DNA from: Adiantum capillus-veneris
Lineage: Eukaryota > Streptophyta > Polypodiopsida > Polypodiales > Pteridaceae
Length of the DNA stretch: 64,000 nt
Assembly (NCBI GenBank): GCA_014529385.2
Contig: CM043944.1
Coordinates: 60,771,268 to 60,835,267, forward strand
Reading direction: 5' to 3'
The translations under genes were made by a program, and so were the position numbers. Position 1 is the first letter of the stretch; every line of letters starts with the position of its first letter. A model generated the notes under the pieces. That model worked only from the letters and a program-made list of their open reading frames with translations, was not told the DNA's origin and did not search any database. Positions 32,828 to 47,027 of this stretch are shown piece by piece.

Positions 32828-33376
32828 AAGAGCATAGAGAGAGAGGGAGAGAGAGTAGACACAATAATAGCATTCAAAGTACAATGCTTCATTAGAAAAT
32901 AGCCTCTCATATAAGCTTAGTGCTTTACAATCATTCGCTAGATGGGTTGCATCCTTTTGCTGTTTGACCATGTCAACATTTAACCTTTCTTAGGTGGCTA
33001 GAGGGCTTTCCCACATGGTGCCACAAGTTAGGCTTACCCTTACAGAGGCTACACCAAAGAGTCCAACAGAATGGCATTTGACGTTGTTTTTGCGATGATG
33101 TGAGAGTGGCCTTCTTATGGCTGGAGTTTGGTATCTTTTATGATCTTTTTTGTTTCTTTGGGCGACCATCGACTGTGATTTTAAGCTTTGATCAACTCGA
33201 CTCACTTTGTAGTGTCTGTGGATAGGCTTGTAGTTCGAAAATTTTGGACCATTAGTTGAGCGAGCGGAGGCTTTTTCATTAATTTCTTAGGTGGCCTTGT
33301 GTGACGTCAAGAGAGAGGTAACGAGAATAATAAGGGCGTGCTTTAAGGTGTTAGTGTGTACATGGTGTCTTTTGCT
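32828..33376. other. hAT flank, unassigned
   Basis: Starts with a short (GA)n tract; no gene recognised. Confidence 0.5.
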
Positions 33377-33720
33377 CCATGAACATGAGAGGAGAAATAT
33401 CAGATAATGGAGATAATGGAGAGGAAGAAGTTGGTACCTCTAAGGCCAATCTATACTCTTTATGAAAGAGCCTCAATTTCAGATTGCCACGTGTCTTCAA
33501 AAGCAGATTTTGGCTCAAATTATGAACGAAGGCTCAATATTCAGGTGAGGCCAGCTGAGGAGCCACCGTTGCAAGAAAAGAGGAGGCGAGCTAGAACGTT
33601 GTTTCAAGGTAAGCTGGGTATTTCTCTCTCCCCCACATGCACACATACGTCATTGCCACAGTACATAGAGAGCTAATGTTATTTTTGTTATTTGAAGGTA
33701 CTCTGGACAGTGTCGTTGTA
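33377..33720 (+). pseudogene. Coding-like remnant, unrecognised
   Basis: ATG at 33,377 opens a short frame (ISDNGDNGEEEVGTSK) that stops after about 28 codons. A second frame (from 33,407) continues with RPAEEPPLQEKRRRARTLFQG, with GGTAAG after it as a possible splice donor. Duplicated at 42,405-42,750. I recognise no family. Confidence 0.25.
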
Positions 33721-33779
33721 GTAGCTGCTCGACGGTTCTCTCCATTGCAACCATCTGCCTCTACGTTGTAGCTGCCCAG

Positions 33780-33780
33780 G

Positions 33781-33815
<35 letters not shown>

Positions 33816-34172
33816 CTCTCTCTCGCCTGCCAACTGAGGGCGATCCTGCTGTGTGATATAGATATAGAATAGATATAGATAGGGGCATGGCGGTCGAGCT
33901 AAACGTGAGCCTAATCCTAAATCTGGAGGTCGTTTTGAAACTCTAATCCCAACCCTAAAATCTGGATACAAAACCTTTGCGAAAACCTAGCAGCTGGCTG
34001 TGTGCTTCACCCTACCTTCCCGACGTGGACTTGCATCATCTCGTTTTCCTACGCGTCTGTGGCTTGCACAGATTTGCGGCCCTTCCGGTGGACGGTGGAC
34101 AGTGAGAGGGGGCATGTTCTCTCTCTCTCTCTCTGGGCTGCCCCGGACAGTGGGAAGGGGCCAGGTTCTCTC

Positions 34173-34208
<36 letters not shown>

Positions 34209-34210
34209 AT
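33780..34210. repeat. (CT)n-rich segment with a repeated phrase
   Basis: CT tracts at about 33,793-33,828, 34,115-34,134 and 34,166-34,210. The phrase GGACAGTG.GA.GGGG precedes the last two tracts. Apparent Ser-Leu or Arg-Glu proteins here are translations of the microsatellite. Confidence 0.85.
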
Positions 34211-34894
34211 GTTGCCTCACGGCTCCAGGTATGTTGCCTCAGCTGCCGTCAACCGCTGCAAGCCCAAACTCCACCGTTGCGTCAGCCATGAGAGAAGCGC
34301 CATGCGACACAGTGCCCAACCTACAACACCGTGTGCCCACTCGCTCAAGCACGTACATCCACATGCTCTTGACCAGGCCATGATGTAGACGGTGACAACC
34401 CAAACCTGCTGACGCTGTTGCGAGCCCATGCTATGATTTTTTTCAGTTGCCCATGCGACCAACGCCGCTGCCAGCCCTGCTATAATTTAGTTTAAAAAAA
34501 CGTTTATGGTAGGTCAAGAGGAAAAGGAGCCCCAAAATAGAGAAAAATAATGTAAAAAATGGAAAGGAATATTATATGTTTGTAGCGGGCCGAATTGTTA
34601 CACTGCTAGTCCATGGATTTTTTTGTTGTGTAAAACATTTGATTAGCAGGTCGTGAAATTAGATGATGGATTTGGTTCAGAGTCCGCACGCTTTGTCTTC
34701 GTCCTTTGGTGCACTACAACATTGTTGGCCAAAGCTCAGCAGCTCTCACAATTTGAATTGGTACCTTCTGCATCAACTCCATCTTCCGCTCATTCTTCCA
34801 AGTCGCCTCACCTCCCCCCAGGAGTCCAGTTTTCAAGTAATGCTTTGAAACATATTCCATGAATCTCTATGATCACAAGACACCTAAGTTTAGT

Positions 34895-35490
34895 ATACTC
34901 TAACCTTAAATTGAGTGAAAGGCTCAGGTGATGCAGTGTAGCATGGCAAAATTGCAGCTAAGTAGAGAGAGAAAGAGAGAGAGGGGGGGGGGGCACACAG
35001 AGTTGATTGTGAAGACTGCAACCTTTCGCCTTTGAAGCCTAGCACACTTGCACCTTGAGGACATGCGGCATTACACAAGTGGTTTGGTCGACTACATGTA
35101 TGCCAAATATATGTGGTGCACTTCATAAAGCAAGCATTTGAGGATGCATCTCTTGCAATGCATTGATTGTGGGATATGCCCAACTTGGTCAAGAAGATTA
35201 GGGATGTTTTCAGCATATATATTCCAAGCGAGGGTGTCTATCTAGATGCAATCAACAAAGCAGCACCAAGAAAGCAGCAACATCCGCTACACAAGCAAAC
35301 ATGGAGAGGAAGAGTGCAATGGGTCTTTGACAAGCTTCATGTTTGCAATGTTGTCCCATGGAGTGTATTGATTACACAATATGTCCAACAGAGTGAGGGT
35401 CGAGATGCTTCAGAGAGAGGGCGTCTCTCCAGATGCAATCATGTACACTTGCACCTTGAAGAAAAGTGTAATCTCACCTACAAATTTTGA
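34895..35490 (+). pseudogene. PPR-repeat pseudogene fragment
   Basis: Frameshifted traces of plant-type pentatricopeptide repeats: LAP/CTLRTCG followed by a VDYMYAK-like stretch (35,040-35,130), then PWSVLITQYVQQ and, in another frame, MLQREGVSPDAIMYTCTLKK (35,350-35,470). PPR proteins bind organellar RNA. These fragments are too broken to encode one. Duplicated at about 43,920-44,520. Confidence 0.65.
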
Positions 35491-35639
35491 GATTTACCTC
35501 TGAAATTTTCAAATTCAAGGTGAGAAAACTTATAGAATATAGAAAACCTTAGTGTATTTTAGTGTAAAAAAATAAAATTTAGATAATTTACCTTTGAAAT
35601 TTCTCATATGTAGGTTTGCAAAGTTTTTGGAAAAAAGTT

Positions 35640-35784
35640 TGTTTTGAGCCCTGGACGATGGGGCTTAAGTTGAGTGAAAGGCATGTGGTATTACACAATT
35701 ACCTTGGTCGACATGTATGCCAAATATGGTGCACTTCATAAAGCACAAAAAGTGCTTGAGAAGCTTCTTGTCTTTCATGGGATA

Positions 35785-35867
<83 letters not shown>

Positions 35868-36096
35868 CTATCTATATATATATATTTATCCCATTTTGCA
35901 ATATATGTATCCTCTCCCTCTCTCTTTGACTTTCATGGATAAGAACTCTCTCTCTCTCTCTATATATATATATTTTTTTATTTTTTTATTTTTTTTAAAA
36001 TTTATCCCATTTTGCAATATTTGTATCCTCTCTCTCTCTCTGACTTTCATGGATAATAACTCTCTCTCTATATATATGTGTGTAAATATATATGTT

Positions 36097-36127
<31 letters not shown>

Positions 36128-36156
36128 TATTTATCCCATTTTGCAATATATGTATC

Positions 36157-36201
<45 letters not shown>

Positions 36202-36300
36202 ACAAGAAGCTCCTCAAGCACTTTTTGTGCTTTATGAAGTGGTCAAGGAGAGAAGTAGGTGAATCTCTACAATCACAAGACACCTATACATCCATGTTAT
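35640..36300 (+). repeat. PPR-derived inverted repeat enclosing microsatellites, copy 1
   Basis: A short PPR-like frame (VDMYAKYGALHKAQKVLEKL) ends in CACTTCATAAAGCACAAAAA... (35,732-35,772). Its near-perfect reverse complement lies at 36,201-36,241. The ~430-bp loop is filled with (CT)n, (TATC)n, (AT)n and (GT)n tracts and repeats of ATCCCATTTTGCAATAT. Duplicated at about 44,665-45,350. Confidence 0.75.
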
Positions 36301-36455
36301 ATGCATCTCACGACTAGGTTTATACTCAATTATAATTTGTTTATTTGTTTATAAAATATAGAAAACTTTAGTGTAATTTAGTGTAAACATTTCAAATTTA
36401 GATAATTTACCTCTCAAATTTGTCATATGTAGGTTTGCAAAGTTTTTGGAAAAAA

Positions 36456-36960
<505 letters not shown>

Positions 36961-37129
36961 TATATCCATGTTATATGCATCTCATGAGTAGGTTTATACT
37001 CAATCATAATTTGTTTACTTGTTTATAATTTATTTGCAATTTGTTTCTACTTAACGATCCATGTTGGTACCAACATACATTTTCATGATCACTTGCAATT
37101 AAATTGGTGCATTTATTCTCTTTCAGTGA

Positions 37130-37803
37130 TGGATAGCCATTCGTCTAGCTGTGGAAATGTTTTCCAAGGAGATCATGAGGTAAATGAAGAAGTCATCATG
37201 CCTACAGTACCCCCAGAGTGCAATAGCGTGCGAGCCGCAAAACAATTGGCTAGATCAGGGGGCAATTGAATTGCAAGGGTCCTTCAAAGCGTTTACAAAT
37301 CATTCAAGGCTTTTGTGAACGCAACGAAGCTATAAGAGTGTAGAAACTTCTTACATAAGGTTTGTAGACAAGTTCAAGGTGAAGAAGACTACATCACTTG
37401 TTGAGAGGAGGTGATTTTAGAATTGCAGGGTATCAAGGATGAAACTGCATGTTTGGAAATCAACTAGTATGAACTTTATACATTCATGGAGAATTTTCAG
37501 CATGACATTGTGCAACAATTTTCTTTGTGCTTCAAAGAGCACAAGGACCAAGTTGAAGCCATGAAAGAACATGTAGTAGGTTTGGGGTTTGAGATTAGGA
37601 CCTTTAAAGAACACAAGGATCAAGTTGAAGATCTAAAAGCACACGTAACAGATTTAAGGTCTAAGATGAAGACCTTAAAACTTACAATTAATCGCTTGAA
37701 TGCCATTGATAAAAGACTTAGTCGTATTGTCATGCGTAACGCACGGGGGGTGTTATGGCATCTTATCCTAGAATGTAAATTTTTTTGGAGTAATGAGATG
37801 TAG
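37130..37803 (+). pseudogene. Coiled-coil protein pseudogene
   Basis: ATG at 37,130 (MDSHSSSCGNVFQGDHEVNE) begins a frame with stops, then a 105-codon open frame (37,486-37,803). That frame is rich in heptad-like charged repeats, including two copies of FKEHKDQVE followed by A/DLKAHVTDLRSKMKTLKLTI. It looks like the C-terminal coiled coil of a larger protein. No family recognised. Duplicated at 46,139-46,814 with the open part intact. Confidence 0.45.
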
Positions 37804-37831
37804 CAAAACTTCAATTTATCATTGTAGAAAT

Positions 37832-37839
<8 letters not shown>

Positions 37840-37881
<42 letters not shown>

Positions 37882-37934
37882 CCCCCCCCCCCCGCCCCAT
37901 GAACACATGCATGAAAAGCACAATGAGAAGCACA

Positions 37935-37995
<61 letters not shown>
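37840..37995. repeat. (CT)n, poly-C and (GT)n tracts
   Basis: CT tract 37,840-37,879, C-run to about 37,893, then (GT)n 37,937-37,994 and a short (GA)n. Same order at 46,843-47,024. Confidence 0.95.
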
Positions 37996-38013
<18 letters not shown>

Positions 38014-38339
38014 GATGGGAGGGGAGAAGGTTATAGGGGTAAGATATATAGGACATAAATAGAAATTAAAACATGAAAAGATATAGGAGGGATAGAAAGA
38101 CAAAGGGAGAGGTAGCGAGAGGAGGAGGAGGAAAGGGACATAGATGCAAGTGATCTTTGTATTGACAACATTTTGGTTGTTGTTAAATTAGCCTCCCTAA
38201 GTGATTAGTCTTTAAAATTTTATATTCCACACAAATGGTGTCCGGACCATGGGTTTTGTCCCTAGGACACGCACATTGAGCTAGACTATGCAACGTTACT
38301 CAAAAATCTAGGCGAGAAACAGCACTGGCTAGGGCTCGA

Positions 38340-38910
38340 CGATCTTTCCAACGGATCCCATTGGGTATTTTAGGGGATTGTGTGAATATCATGCATTTAA
38401 GCCATGACGGTCAACAAATGGATGCAATGGCTATGCATATTGAAAACTGTACTACATACGCTCAAAGTACTAGACCTTTAGAAGTACCTTCCATTATTGG
38501 AAGTGTCATCAATCGGGAGGCCAGGGCCAACAACATCCTTGCATTGTTTTTGAAGAAGGAGGATTCCTTAAAATTGAGCATTATTGTCTAACTATTCGTT
38601 GCATTTATCCAAATGCAACAATCTTGAAGCATGACTCTATGCTTTCCTTGCACCATGGAAAATGCTTCTTCCACAACGTGGGTGGATTAAATTTTGGGTG
38701 CTCCTTTTGTGGTGCATGTGCTTGGAAGGTTGAAGATAGTTCTATATGAAAATTTATAGGTAAGTATTGTTGCTTATCAAGAAAAGTCAAATTGCTTCCT
38801 TTGAGTGATCTACCAATGGAGCTTAAAGAATTGATGCAAGGTGCTACTACAAAGAGCAAAAAATTTACTAAACACATTTTCATAATAACGAATATCTAAT
38901 TCTCCTAAAT
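38340..38910 (+). pseudogene. Coding-like remnant, unrecognised
   Basis: A 76-codon frame (38,361-38,591; LGDCVNIMHLSHDGQQMDAM) is followed, in another frame, by HHGKCFFHNVGGLNFG and CSFCGACAWKVED (about 38,640-38,750). The composition looks like exon sequence of a host or mobile gene but I cannot assign it. Duplicated at 47,350-47,920. Confidence 0.3.
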
Positions 38911-39072
38911 GATTTTCTCATGTTAAACTAATCATTTAATATGGGGAACTGCCAGGGGAGAAAAAGCTAGAATATTGGTTAAGCTGGCAGACCGGCCACA
39001 GTAGGGATCCAAAGGAGGGAAAATAGAGATCCAAAGGGGGGGCCATTTGCAAAAGAGAAATGTGCAACAATG

Positions 39073-40352
39073 TTCATCAGTATTGTTGGTCTTTTGTGTC
39101 TCTAAGCCAATCCCCAATCAATTATTCCAATACGAGGAATGAGATCCTTGGTAAAGTCCAACATGATGTTCCATGGATGGAGATCATTGTGGATGACTCC
39201 CTCATCATGTGCGAATCCCAATGCCTTCACCAAGGCATTGATCAACGAGGGAGCATGATTGCACAGGCTCTTGATACGTGTTTTCTTGTCTTTAGAGGGC
39301 TGCTCCTATTTAAAGTCTTCAGGGATCTTTCCTTTCCCCTCTTGATGCGCTACAAGCGTCGTGAAAGAGCCATGTGGAAGGAGCATTGTCTCCATAAGAT
39401 CACCTAAAGTTCCCCCAATATTGAAGTAGGGGAATATCACAAACCATGGCAACGTTACAGAGTGGGCAATACTCCTCAAAATCCCTCTATGGTTGAGATC
39501 TACCGCACTTTCTGATGCAAATCTTTTCCACTGATTCTTGGCTTGTCCTTTGAACTCCTTTGCACAATAAGTATTCGTTGCAGGAAGGAAACTGATCCCT
39601 TTGATTTGAACTTGCCACCCTGTGCCATAAGCCCCTGACCCAAGTTTCTTGATCTTCTTAATGGACTTATTTGGAATGCCCAGAGTCATACTACATTCAA
39701 AATTGTATATACTGCTCTCCAGGTGACTGGCAGAAGCAGTAGAACCCGATGTTCCCTCAATGGCAGCCTCCTCAATAAACGGTTCTCCAACTTGGCTGCT
39801 CCCCATAACTCTGGTGATAGCCATTCGCATTTTCTTGCTTAGGCCAAACTGTGTGTCTATGTGGGATGCTCGCCTTGACCTCTCCTTTTCAGCTCTCCAT
39901 CTCGTGTTCCAATGCTCTAGCTTACCCTTGTCTACTTCTTGAGGGCATTCCTCTTTCAAATCAGAGGCCACCTTGGGCAAATTGCCCACCCAACTGCTCA
40001 GTAATGAGATTATTGATTCGGTTGTTTTGTCTGGATATAACAACAACATTTTGCGGGCAATCTCACTGTATAATGATTGCAATCTAGACTCATCTGCAAC
40101 AATCTGCGCTATATCGTCGAGATCTAGTGCACTGACGATTGTAATCAACAATTGTCTAATTTTCTTTTTGAACTCTATCATTGAAGTAGCAGAAGGATCC
40201 ATTTTGCCTACAATGGTATTATTGCAAACAACACATTGTGAAATATAACTATGTGCCACTGCATTTGGATCTTTTCTACGTGAAAGAAAAAGTGCAGCAT
40301 AGACCATAGATCTCGTACGCTTTTGCAGTGACACACCTAATCGCAATTGCAA
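39073..40352 (-). pseudogene. Kinase-like gene fragment, duplication unit 2
   Basis: Copy of the 5' part of the kinase gene at 29,688-31,323. It keeps the N-terminal region, glycine loop, lysine, catalytic HND loop and DWG, and the same TAG (39,306-39,308). It ends at the duplication joint shortly after IGIIDWGLA, so the activation segment and C-lobe are absent. A 3-bp insertion adds an Ile before GGTLGDL. Confidence 0.75.
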
Positions 40353-41480
40353 TCATGTGCCAATGCCTCACCGTACAACAACTTACAAACAGATGCTCCT
40401 GTCATTCTAGCAGCAACACACCTAGTCGCAATTGCAACCATGTGCCGAAGCATGAATGACTGGGAGCAACATAAAACATAGTCACCCTACGCTTTGGCAA
40501 TGACACACCTAGCCGCAATTGCAACCATGTGCCAGTGCATCCACGCACGATGACTTCTTTCAAACAGATGCTCCTATCATTCTAGCAGCAACACACCTAG
40601 TCGCAATTGCAACCATGTGCCGAAGCATGAATGACTGGGAGCAACATAAAACATAGTCACCCTACGCTTTTGCAATGACACACCTAGCCGCAATTGCAAC
40701 CATGTGCCAGTGCATCCCTGCACGGTGACTTCTTTCAAACAGATGCTCCTGTCATTCTAGCAGCAACACACCTAGTCGCAATTGTAACCATGTGCCGAAG
40801 CATGAATGACTAGGAGCAACATAAAACATAGTCATCCTACGCTTTTGCAATGACACACCTAGTCACAATTGCAACCATGTGCCAGTGCATCCACGCACGA
40901 TGTCTTCTTTCAAGATTCAAGCATATGAAGCATTATGAAATTATTTGAGCACACATTCATGCATTAGATGCTACCGTCAATCTAGCAGCAACACACCTAG
41001 TCGCAATTGCAACCATGTGCCGAAGCATGAATGACGAGAAGCAACATAAAACATAGTCATCTTGCGTTTTTGCAATGACACACCTAGCCGCAATTGCAAC
41101 CATGTGCTTGTGCATCCACGCATGATGACTTTTTTCAAACAGATGCTCATGTCATTCTAGCAGCAACACACCTAGTCGCATTTGCAACCATGTGTCGAAG
41201 CATGAATGAATGGGAGCAACATAAAACATAATCACCCTACGCTTTTGCAATGACACACCTAGCCGCAATTGCAATCATGTGCCAGTGCATCCACGCACGG
41301 TTACTTCTTTCAAACAAATGCTCCTATCATTCTAGCAGCAACACACCTAGTCGCAATTGCAACCATGTGCCGAAGCATGAATGACTGGGAGCAATATAAA
41401 ACATAATCATCGTACGCTTTTGCAATGACACACCTAGCTGCAATTGCAACCATATGCCAGTGCATCTACGTACGATGATT
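40319..41480. repeat. Dimeric ~88-bp array, duplication unit 2
   Basis: Copy of the array at 31,290-32,455 with the same order of half-units. Confidence 0.9.
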
Positions 41481-41855
41481 TGATAAAAGAAATTTTATAC
41501 CTTTAAGTTTTAACGCAAAAAACTCAAAAAAACATCAATAAAATAAGGAAGGGATTAAAAACTTACTGCTACACTGCTTTGAGAATGTGGAAACTTGCCA
41601 GAAAGTTTGGTGAAGAAGACTTTTCAATGTACCTCTTTTGTGAAAAAGACAAGCACCGGCGTCGCCTTTATATAGCCACGGCGGGCCCGGCGGGGAAATA
41701 GCTTTACCCGGCGGGCCTCGAACCGGTCTCCAGGTTTCTTTGGAGGTCAAAAAAGATGAATGTCAATTAACATAATATTTGTTATTTTGCATTTCTATTG
41801 TTATTAATCTGAAATTATAGTGCGATCACGTCATTTTGAAATCCCTGCCAATAGC
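41481..41855 (-). mobile_element. hAT right end and target duplication, unit 2
   Basis: Contains the right promoter (TATATAAAG on the minus strand near 41,667-41,675), the terminal AAATCCCTG ending at 41,847 and CCAATAGC at 41,848-41,855. There is no matching left end, so this copy cannot be a transposon on its own. Confidence 0.8.
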
Positions 41856-42808
41856 AAGAGCATAGAGAGAGAGGGAGAGAGAGTAGACACAATAATAGCA
41901 TTCAAAGTACAATGCTTCATTAGAAAATAGCCTCTCATATAAGCTTAGTGCTTTACAATCATTCGCTAGATGGGTTGCATCCTTTTGCTGTTTGACCATG
42001 TCAACATTTAACCTTTCTTAGGTGGCTAGAGGGCTTTCCCACATGGTGCCACAAGTTAGGCTTACCCTTACAGAGGCTACACCAAAGAGTCCAACAGAAT
42101 GGCATTTGACGTTGTTTTTGCGATGATGTGAGAGTGGCCTTCTTATGGCTGGAGTTTGGTATCTTTTATGATCTTTTTTTGTCTTTTGGGCGACCATCGA
42201 CTGTGATTTTAAGCTTTGATCAACTCGACTCACTTTGTAGTGTCTGTGGATAGGCTTGTAGTTCGAAAATTTTGGACCATTAGTTGAGCGAGCGGAGGCT
42301 TTTTCATTAATTTCTTAGGTGGCCTTGTGTGACGTCAAGAGAGAGGTAACGAGAATAATAAGGGCGTGCTTTAAGGTGTTAGTGTGTACATGGTGTCTTT
42401 TGCTCCATGAACATGAGAGGAGAAATATCAGATAATGGAGATAATGGAGAGGAAGAAGTTGGTACCTCTAAGGCCAATCTATACTCTTTATGAAAGAGCC
42501 TCAATTTCAGATTGCCACGTGTCTTCAAAAGCAGATTTTGGCTCAAATTATGAACGAAGGCTCAATATTCAGGTGAGGCCAGCTGAGGAGCCACCGTTGC
42601 AAGAAAAGAGGAGGCGAGCTAGAACGTTGTTTCAAGGTAAGCTGGGTATTTCTCTCTCCCCCACATGCACACATACGTCATTGCCACAGTACATAGAGAG
42701 CTAATGTTATTTTTGTTATTTGAAGGTACTCTGGACAGTGTCGTTGTAGTAGCTGCTCGACGGTTCTCTCCATTGCAACCATCTGCCTCTACGTTGTAGC
42801 TGCCCAGG

Positions 42809-42856
<48 letters not shown>

Positions 42857-43187
42857 GCCAACTGAGGGCGATCCTGCTGTGTGATATAGATATAGAATAG
42901 ATATAGATAGGGGCATGGCGGTCGAGCTAAACGTGAGCCTAATCCTAAATCTGGAGGTCGTTTTGAAACTCTAATCCCAACCCTAAAATCTGGATACAAA
43001 ACCTTTGCGAAAACCTAGCAGCTGGCTGTGTGCTTCACCCTACCTTCCCGACGTGGACTTGCATCATCTCGTTTTCCTACGCGTCTGTGGCTTGCACAGA
43101 TTTGCGGCCCTTCCGGTGGACAGTGAGAGGGGGGCATGTTCTCTCTCTCTCTCTCTGGGCTGCCCCGGACAGTGAGAAGGGGCCCAG

Positions 43188-43240
<53 letters not shown>

Positions 43241-43919
43241 GTTGCCCTCACGGCTCCAGGTATGTTGTTGCCGTCACCGCTGCAAGCCCAAACTCCACCG
43301 TTGCGTCAGCCAGTGAGAAGCGCCATGCGACACAGTGCCCAACCTACAACACCGTGTGCCCACTCGCTCAAGCACGTACATCCACATGCTCTTGACCAGG
43401 CCATGATGTAGACGGTGACAACCCAAACCTGCTGACGCTGTTGCGAGCCCATGCTATGATTTTTTTCAGTTGCCCATGCGACCAACGCCGCTGCCAGCCC
43501 TGCTATAATTTAGTTTAAAAAAACGTTTATGGTAGGTCAAGAGGAAAAGGAGCCCCAAAATAGAGAAAAATAATGTAAAAAATGGAAAGGAATATTATAT
43601 GTTTGTAGCGGGGCCGAATTGTTACACTGCTAGTCCATGGATTTTTTTGTTGTGTAAAACATTTGATTAGCAGGTCGTGAAATTAGATGATGGATTTGGT
43701 TCAGAGTCCGCACGCTTTGTCTTCGTCCTTTGGTGCACTACAACATTGTTGGCCAAAGCTCAGCAGCTCTCACAATTTGAATTGGTACCTTCTGCATCAA
43801 CTCCATCTTCCGCTCATTCTTCCAAGTCGCCTCACCTCCCCCAGGAGTCCAGTTTTCAAGTAATGCTTTGAAACATATTCCATGAATCTCTATGATCACA
43901 AGACACCTAAGTTTAGTAT

Positions 43920-44520
43920 ACTCTAACCTTAAATTGAGTGAAAGGCTCAGGTGATGCAGTGTAGCATGGCAAAATTGCAGCTAAGTAGAGAGAGAAAGAG
44001 AGAGAGGGGGGGGGGGGCACACAGAGTTGATTGTGAAGACTGCAACCTTTCGCCTTTGAAGCCTAGCACACTTGCACCTTGAGGACATGCGGCATTACAC
44101 AAGTGGTTTGGTCGACTACATGTATGCCAAATATATGTGGTGCACTTCATAAAGCAAGCATTTGAGGATGCATCTCTTGCAATGCATTGATTGTGGGATA
44201 TGCCCAACTTGGTCAAGAAGATTAGGGATGTTTTCAGCATATATATTCCAAGCGAGGGTGTCTATCTAGATGCAATCAACAAAGCAGCACCAAGAAAGCA
44301 GCAACATCCGCTACACAAGCAAAATGGAGAGGAAGAGTGCAATGGGTCTTTGACAAGCTTCATGTTTGCAATGTTGTCCCATGGAGTGTATTGATTACAC
44401 AATATGTCCAACAGAGTGAGGGTCGAGATGCTTCAGAGAGAGGGCGTCTCTCCAGATGCAATCATGTACACTTGCACCTTGAAGAAAAGTGTAATCTCAC
44501 CTACAAATTTTGAGATTTAC
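43920..44520 (+). pseudogene. PPR pseudogene fragment, unit 2
   Basis: Duplicate of 34,895-35,490; same motifs and similar breaks. Confidence 0.6.
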
Positions 44521-44664
44521 CTCTGAAATTTTCAAATTCAAGGTGAGAAAACTTATAGAATATAGAAAACCTTAGTGTATTTTAGTGTAAAAAAATAAAA
44601 TTTAGATAATTTACCTTTGAAATTTCTCATATGTAGGTTTGCAAAGTTTTTGGAAAAAAGTTTG

Positions 44665-44807
44665 TTTTGAGCCCTGGACGATGGGGCTTAAGTTGAGTGA
44701 AAGGCATGTGGTATTACACAATTACCTTGGTCGACATGTATGCCAAATATGGTGCACTTCATAAAGCACAAAAAGTGCTTGAGAAGCTTCTTGTCTTTCA
44801 TGGGATA

Positions 44808-44893
<86 letters not shown>

Positions 44894-45125
44894 CTATCTA
44901 TATATATATATTTATCCCATTTTGCAATATATGTATCCTCTCCCTCTCTCTTTGACTTTCATGGATAAGAACTCTCTCTCTCTCTCTCTATATATATATA
45001 TTTTTTTATTTTTTTATTTTTTTTAAATTTATCCCATTTTGCAATATTTGTATCCTCTCTCTCTCTCTGACTTTCATGGATAATAACTCTCTCTCTCTAT
45101 ATATATGTGTGTAAATATATATGTT

Positions 45126-45156
<31 letters not shown>

Positions 45157-45185
45157 TATTTATCCCATTTTGCAATATATGTATC

Positions 45186-45232
<47 letters not shown>

Positions 45233-45811
45233 ACAAGAAGCTCCTCAAGCACTTTTTGTGCTTTATGAAGTGGTCAAGGAGAGAAGTAGGTGAATCTCTA
45301 CAATCACAAGACACCTATACATCCATGTTATATGCATCTCACGACTAGGTTTATACTCAATTATAATTTGTTTATTTGTTTATAAAATATAGAAAACTTT
45401 AGTGTAATTTAGTGTAAACATTTCAAATTTAGATAATTTACCTCTCAAATTTGTCATATGTAGGTTTGCAAAGTTTTTGGAAAAAAGTTTGTTTTGAGCC
45501 CTAGACAATGGGGCTTAAGTCGAGTGAAAGGCGTGTGGAATTACACAATAACCTTGGTCGACATGTATGCCAAATATGGTGCACTTCATAAAGCACAAAA
45601 AGTGATTGAGGAGCTTCCTGTCTTTCATGGATAATAACTCTCTCTCTATATATATATATTTTTTTTTTATTTATTTATTTATTTATTTATCCCATTTTTC
45701 AACATACGTATCCTCTCCCTCTCTCTCTAACTTTCATGGATAATAACTCTCTCTATATATATATTTGTTTATTTATCTAATTTTCTATTTATCCCATTTT
45801 GCAATATATAT

Positions 45812-45893
<82 letters not shown>

Positions 45894-46000
45894 GAATCTC
45901 CTCAAGCACTTTTTGTGCTTTATGAAGTCAGGGAGAGAAGTAGGTGAATCTCTACAATCACAAGACACCTATATATCCATGTTATATGCATCTCATGAGT
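44665..46000 (+). repeat. Inverted-repeat/microsatellite block, unit 2
   Basis: Duplicate of 35,640-36,990. CT tract lengths differ from unit 1: the interrupted tract near 35,788-35,853 is here an uninterrupted (CT)n of about 65 bp. Confidence 0.75.
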
Positions 46001-46138
46001 AGGTTTATACTCAATCATAATTTGTTTACTTGTTTATAATTTATTTGCAATTTGTTTCTACTTAACGATCCATGTTGGTACCAACATACATTTTCATGAT
46101 CACTTGCAATTAAATTGGTGCATTTATTCTCTTTCAGT

Positions 46139-46814
46139 GATGGATAGCCATTCGTCTAGCTGTGGAAATGTTTTCCAAGGAGATCATGAGGTAAATGAAG
46201 AAGTCATCATGCCTACAGTACCCCCAGAGTGCAATAGCGTGCGAGCCGCAAAACAATTGGCTAGATCAGGGGGCAATTGAATTGCAAGGGTCCTTCAAAG
46301 CGTTTACAAATCATTCAAGGCTTTTGTGAACGCAACGAAGCTATAAGAGTGTAGAAACTTCTTACATAAGGTTTGTAGACAAGTTCAAGGTGAAGAAGAC
46401 TACATCACTTGTTGAGAGGAGGTGATTTTAGAATTGCAGGGTATCAAGGATGAAACTGCATGTTTGGAAATCAACTAGTATGAACTTTATACATTCATGG
46501 AGAATTTTCAGCATGACATTGTGCAACAATTTTCTTTGTGCTTCAAAGAGCACAAGGACCAAGTTGAAGCCATGAAAGAACATGTAGTAGGTTTGGGGTT
46601 TGAGATTAGGACCTTTAAAGAACACAAGGATCAAGTTGAAGATCTAAAAGCACACGTAACAGATTTAAGGTCTAAGATGAAGACCTTAAAACTTACAATT
46701 AATCGCTTGAATGCCATTGATAAAAGACTTAGTCGTATTGTCATGCGTAACGCACGGGGGGTGTTATGGCATCTTATCCTAGAATGTAAATTTTTTTGGA
46801 GTAATGAGATGTAG
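46139..46814 (+). pseudogene. Coiled-coil pseudogene, unit 2
   Basis: Duplicate of 37,130-37,803. The 105-codon open part (46,497-46,814) is identical in translation. Confidence 0.45.
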
Positions 46815-46842
46815 CAAAACTTCAATTTATCATTGTAGAAAT

Positions 46843-46890
<48 letters not shown>

Positions 46891-46944
46891 CCCCCCCCCC
46901 CCCGCCCCATGAACACATGCATGAAAAGCACAATGAGAAGCACA

Positions 46945-47027
<83 letters not shown>

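Noticed and set aside
39072-39073. Transposon-mediated origin of the 9-kb tandem duplication
   Set aside because: The joint is inside the kinase gene, away from any element end, and shows no target duplication or terminal repeat.
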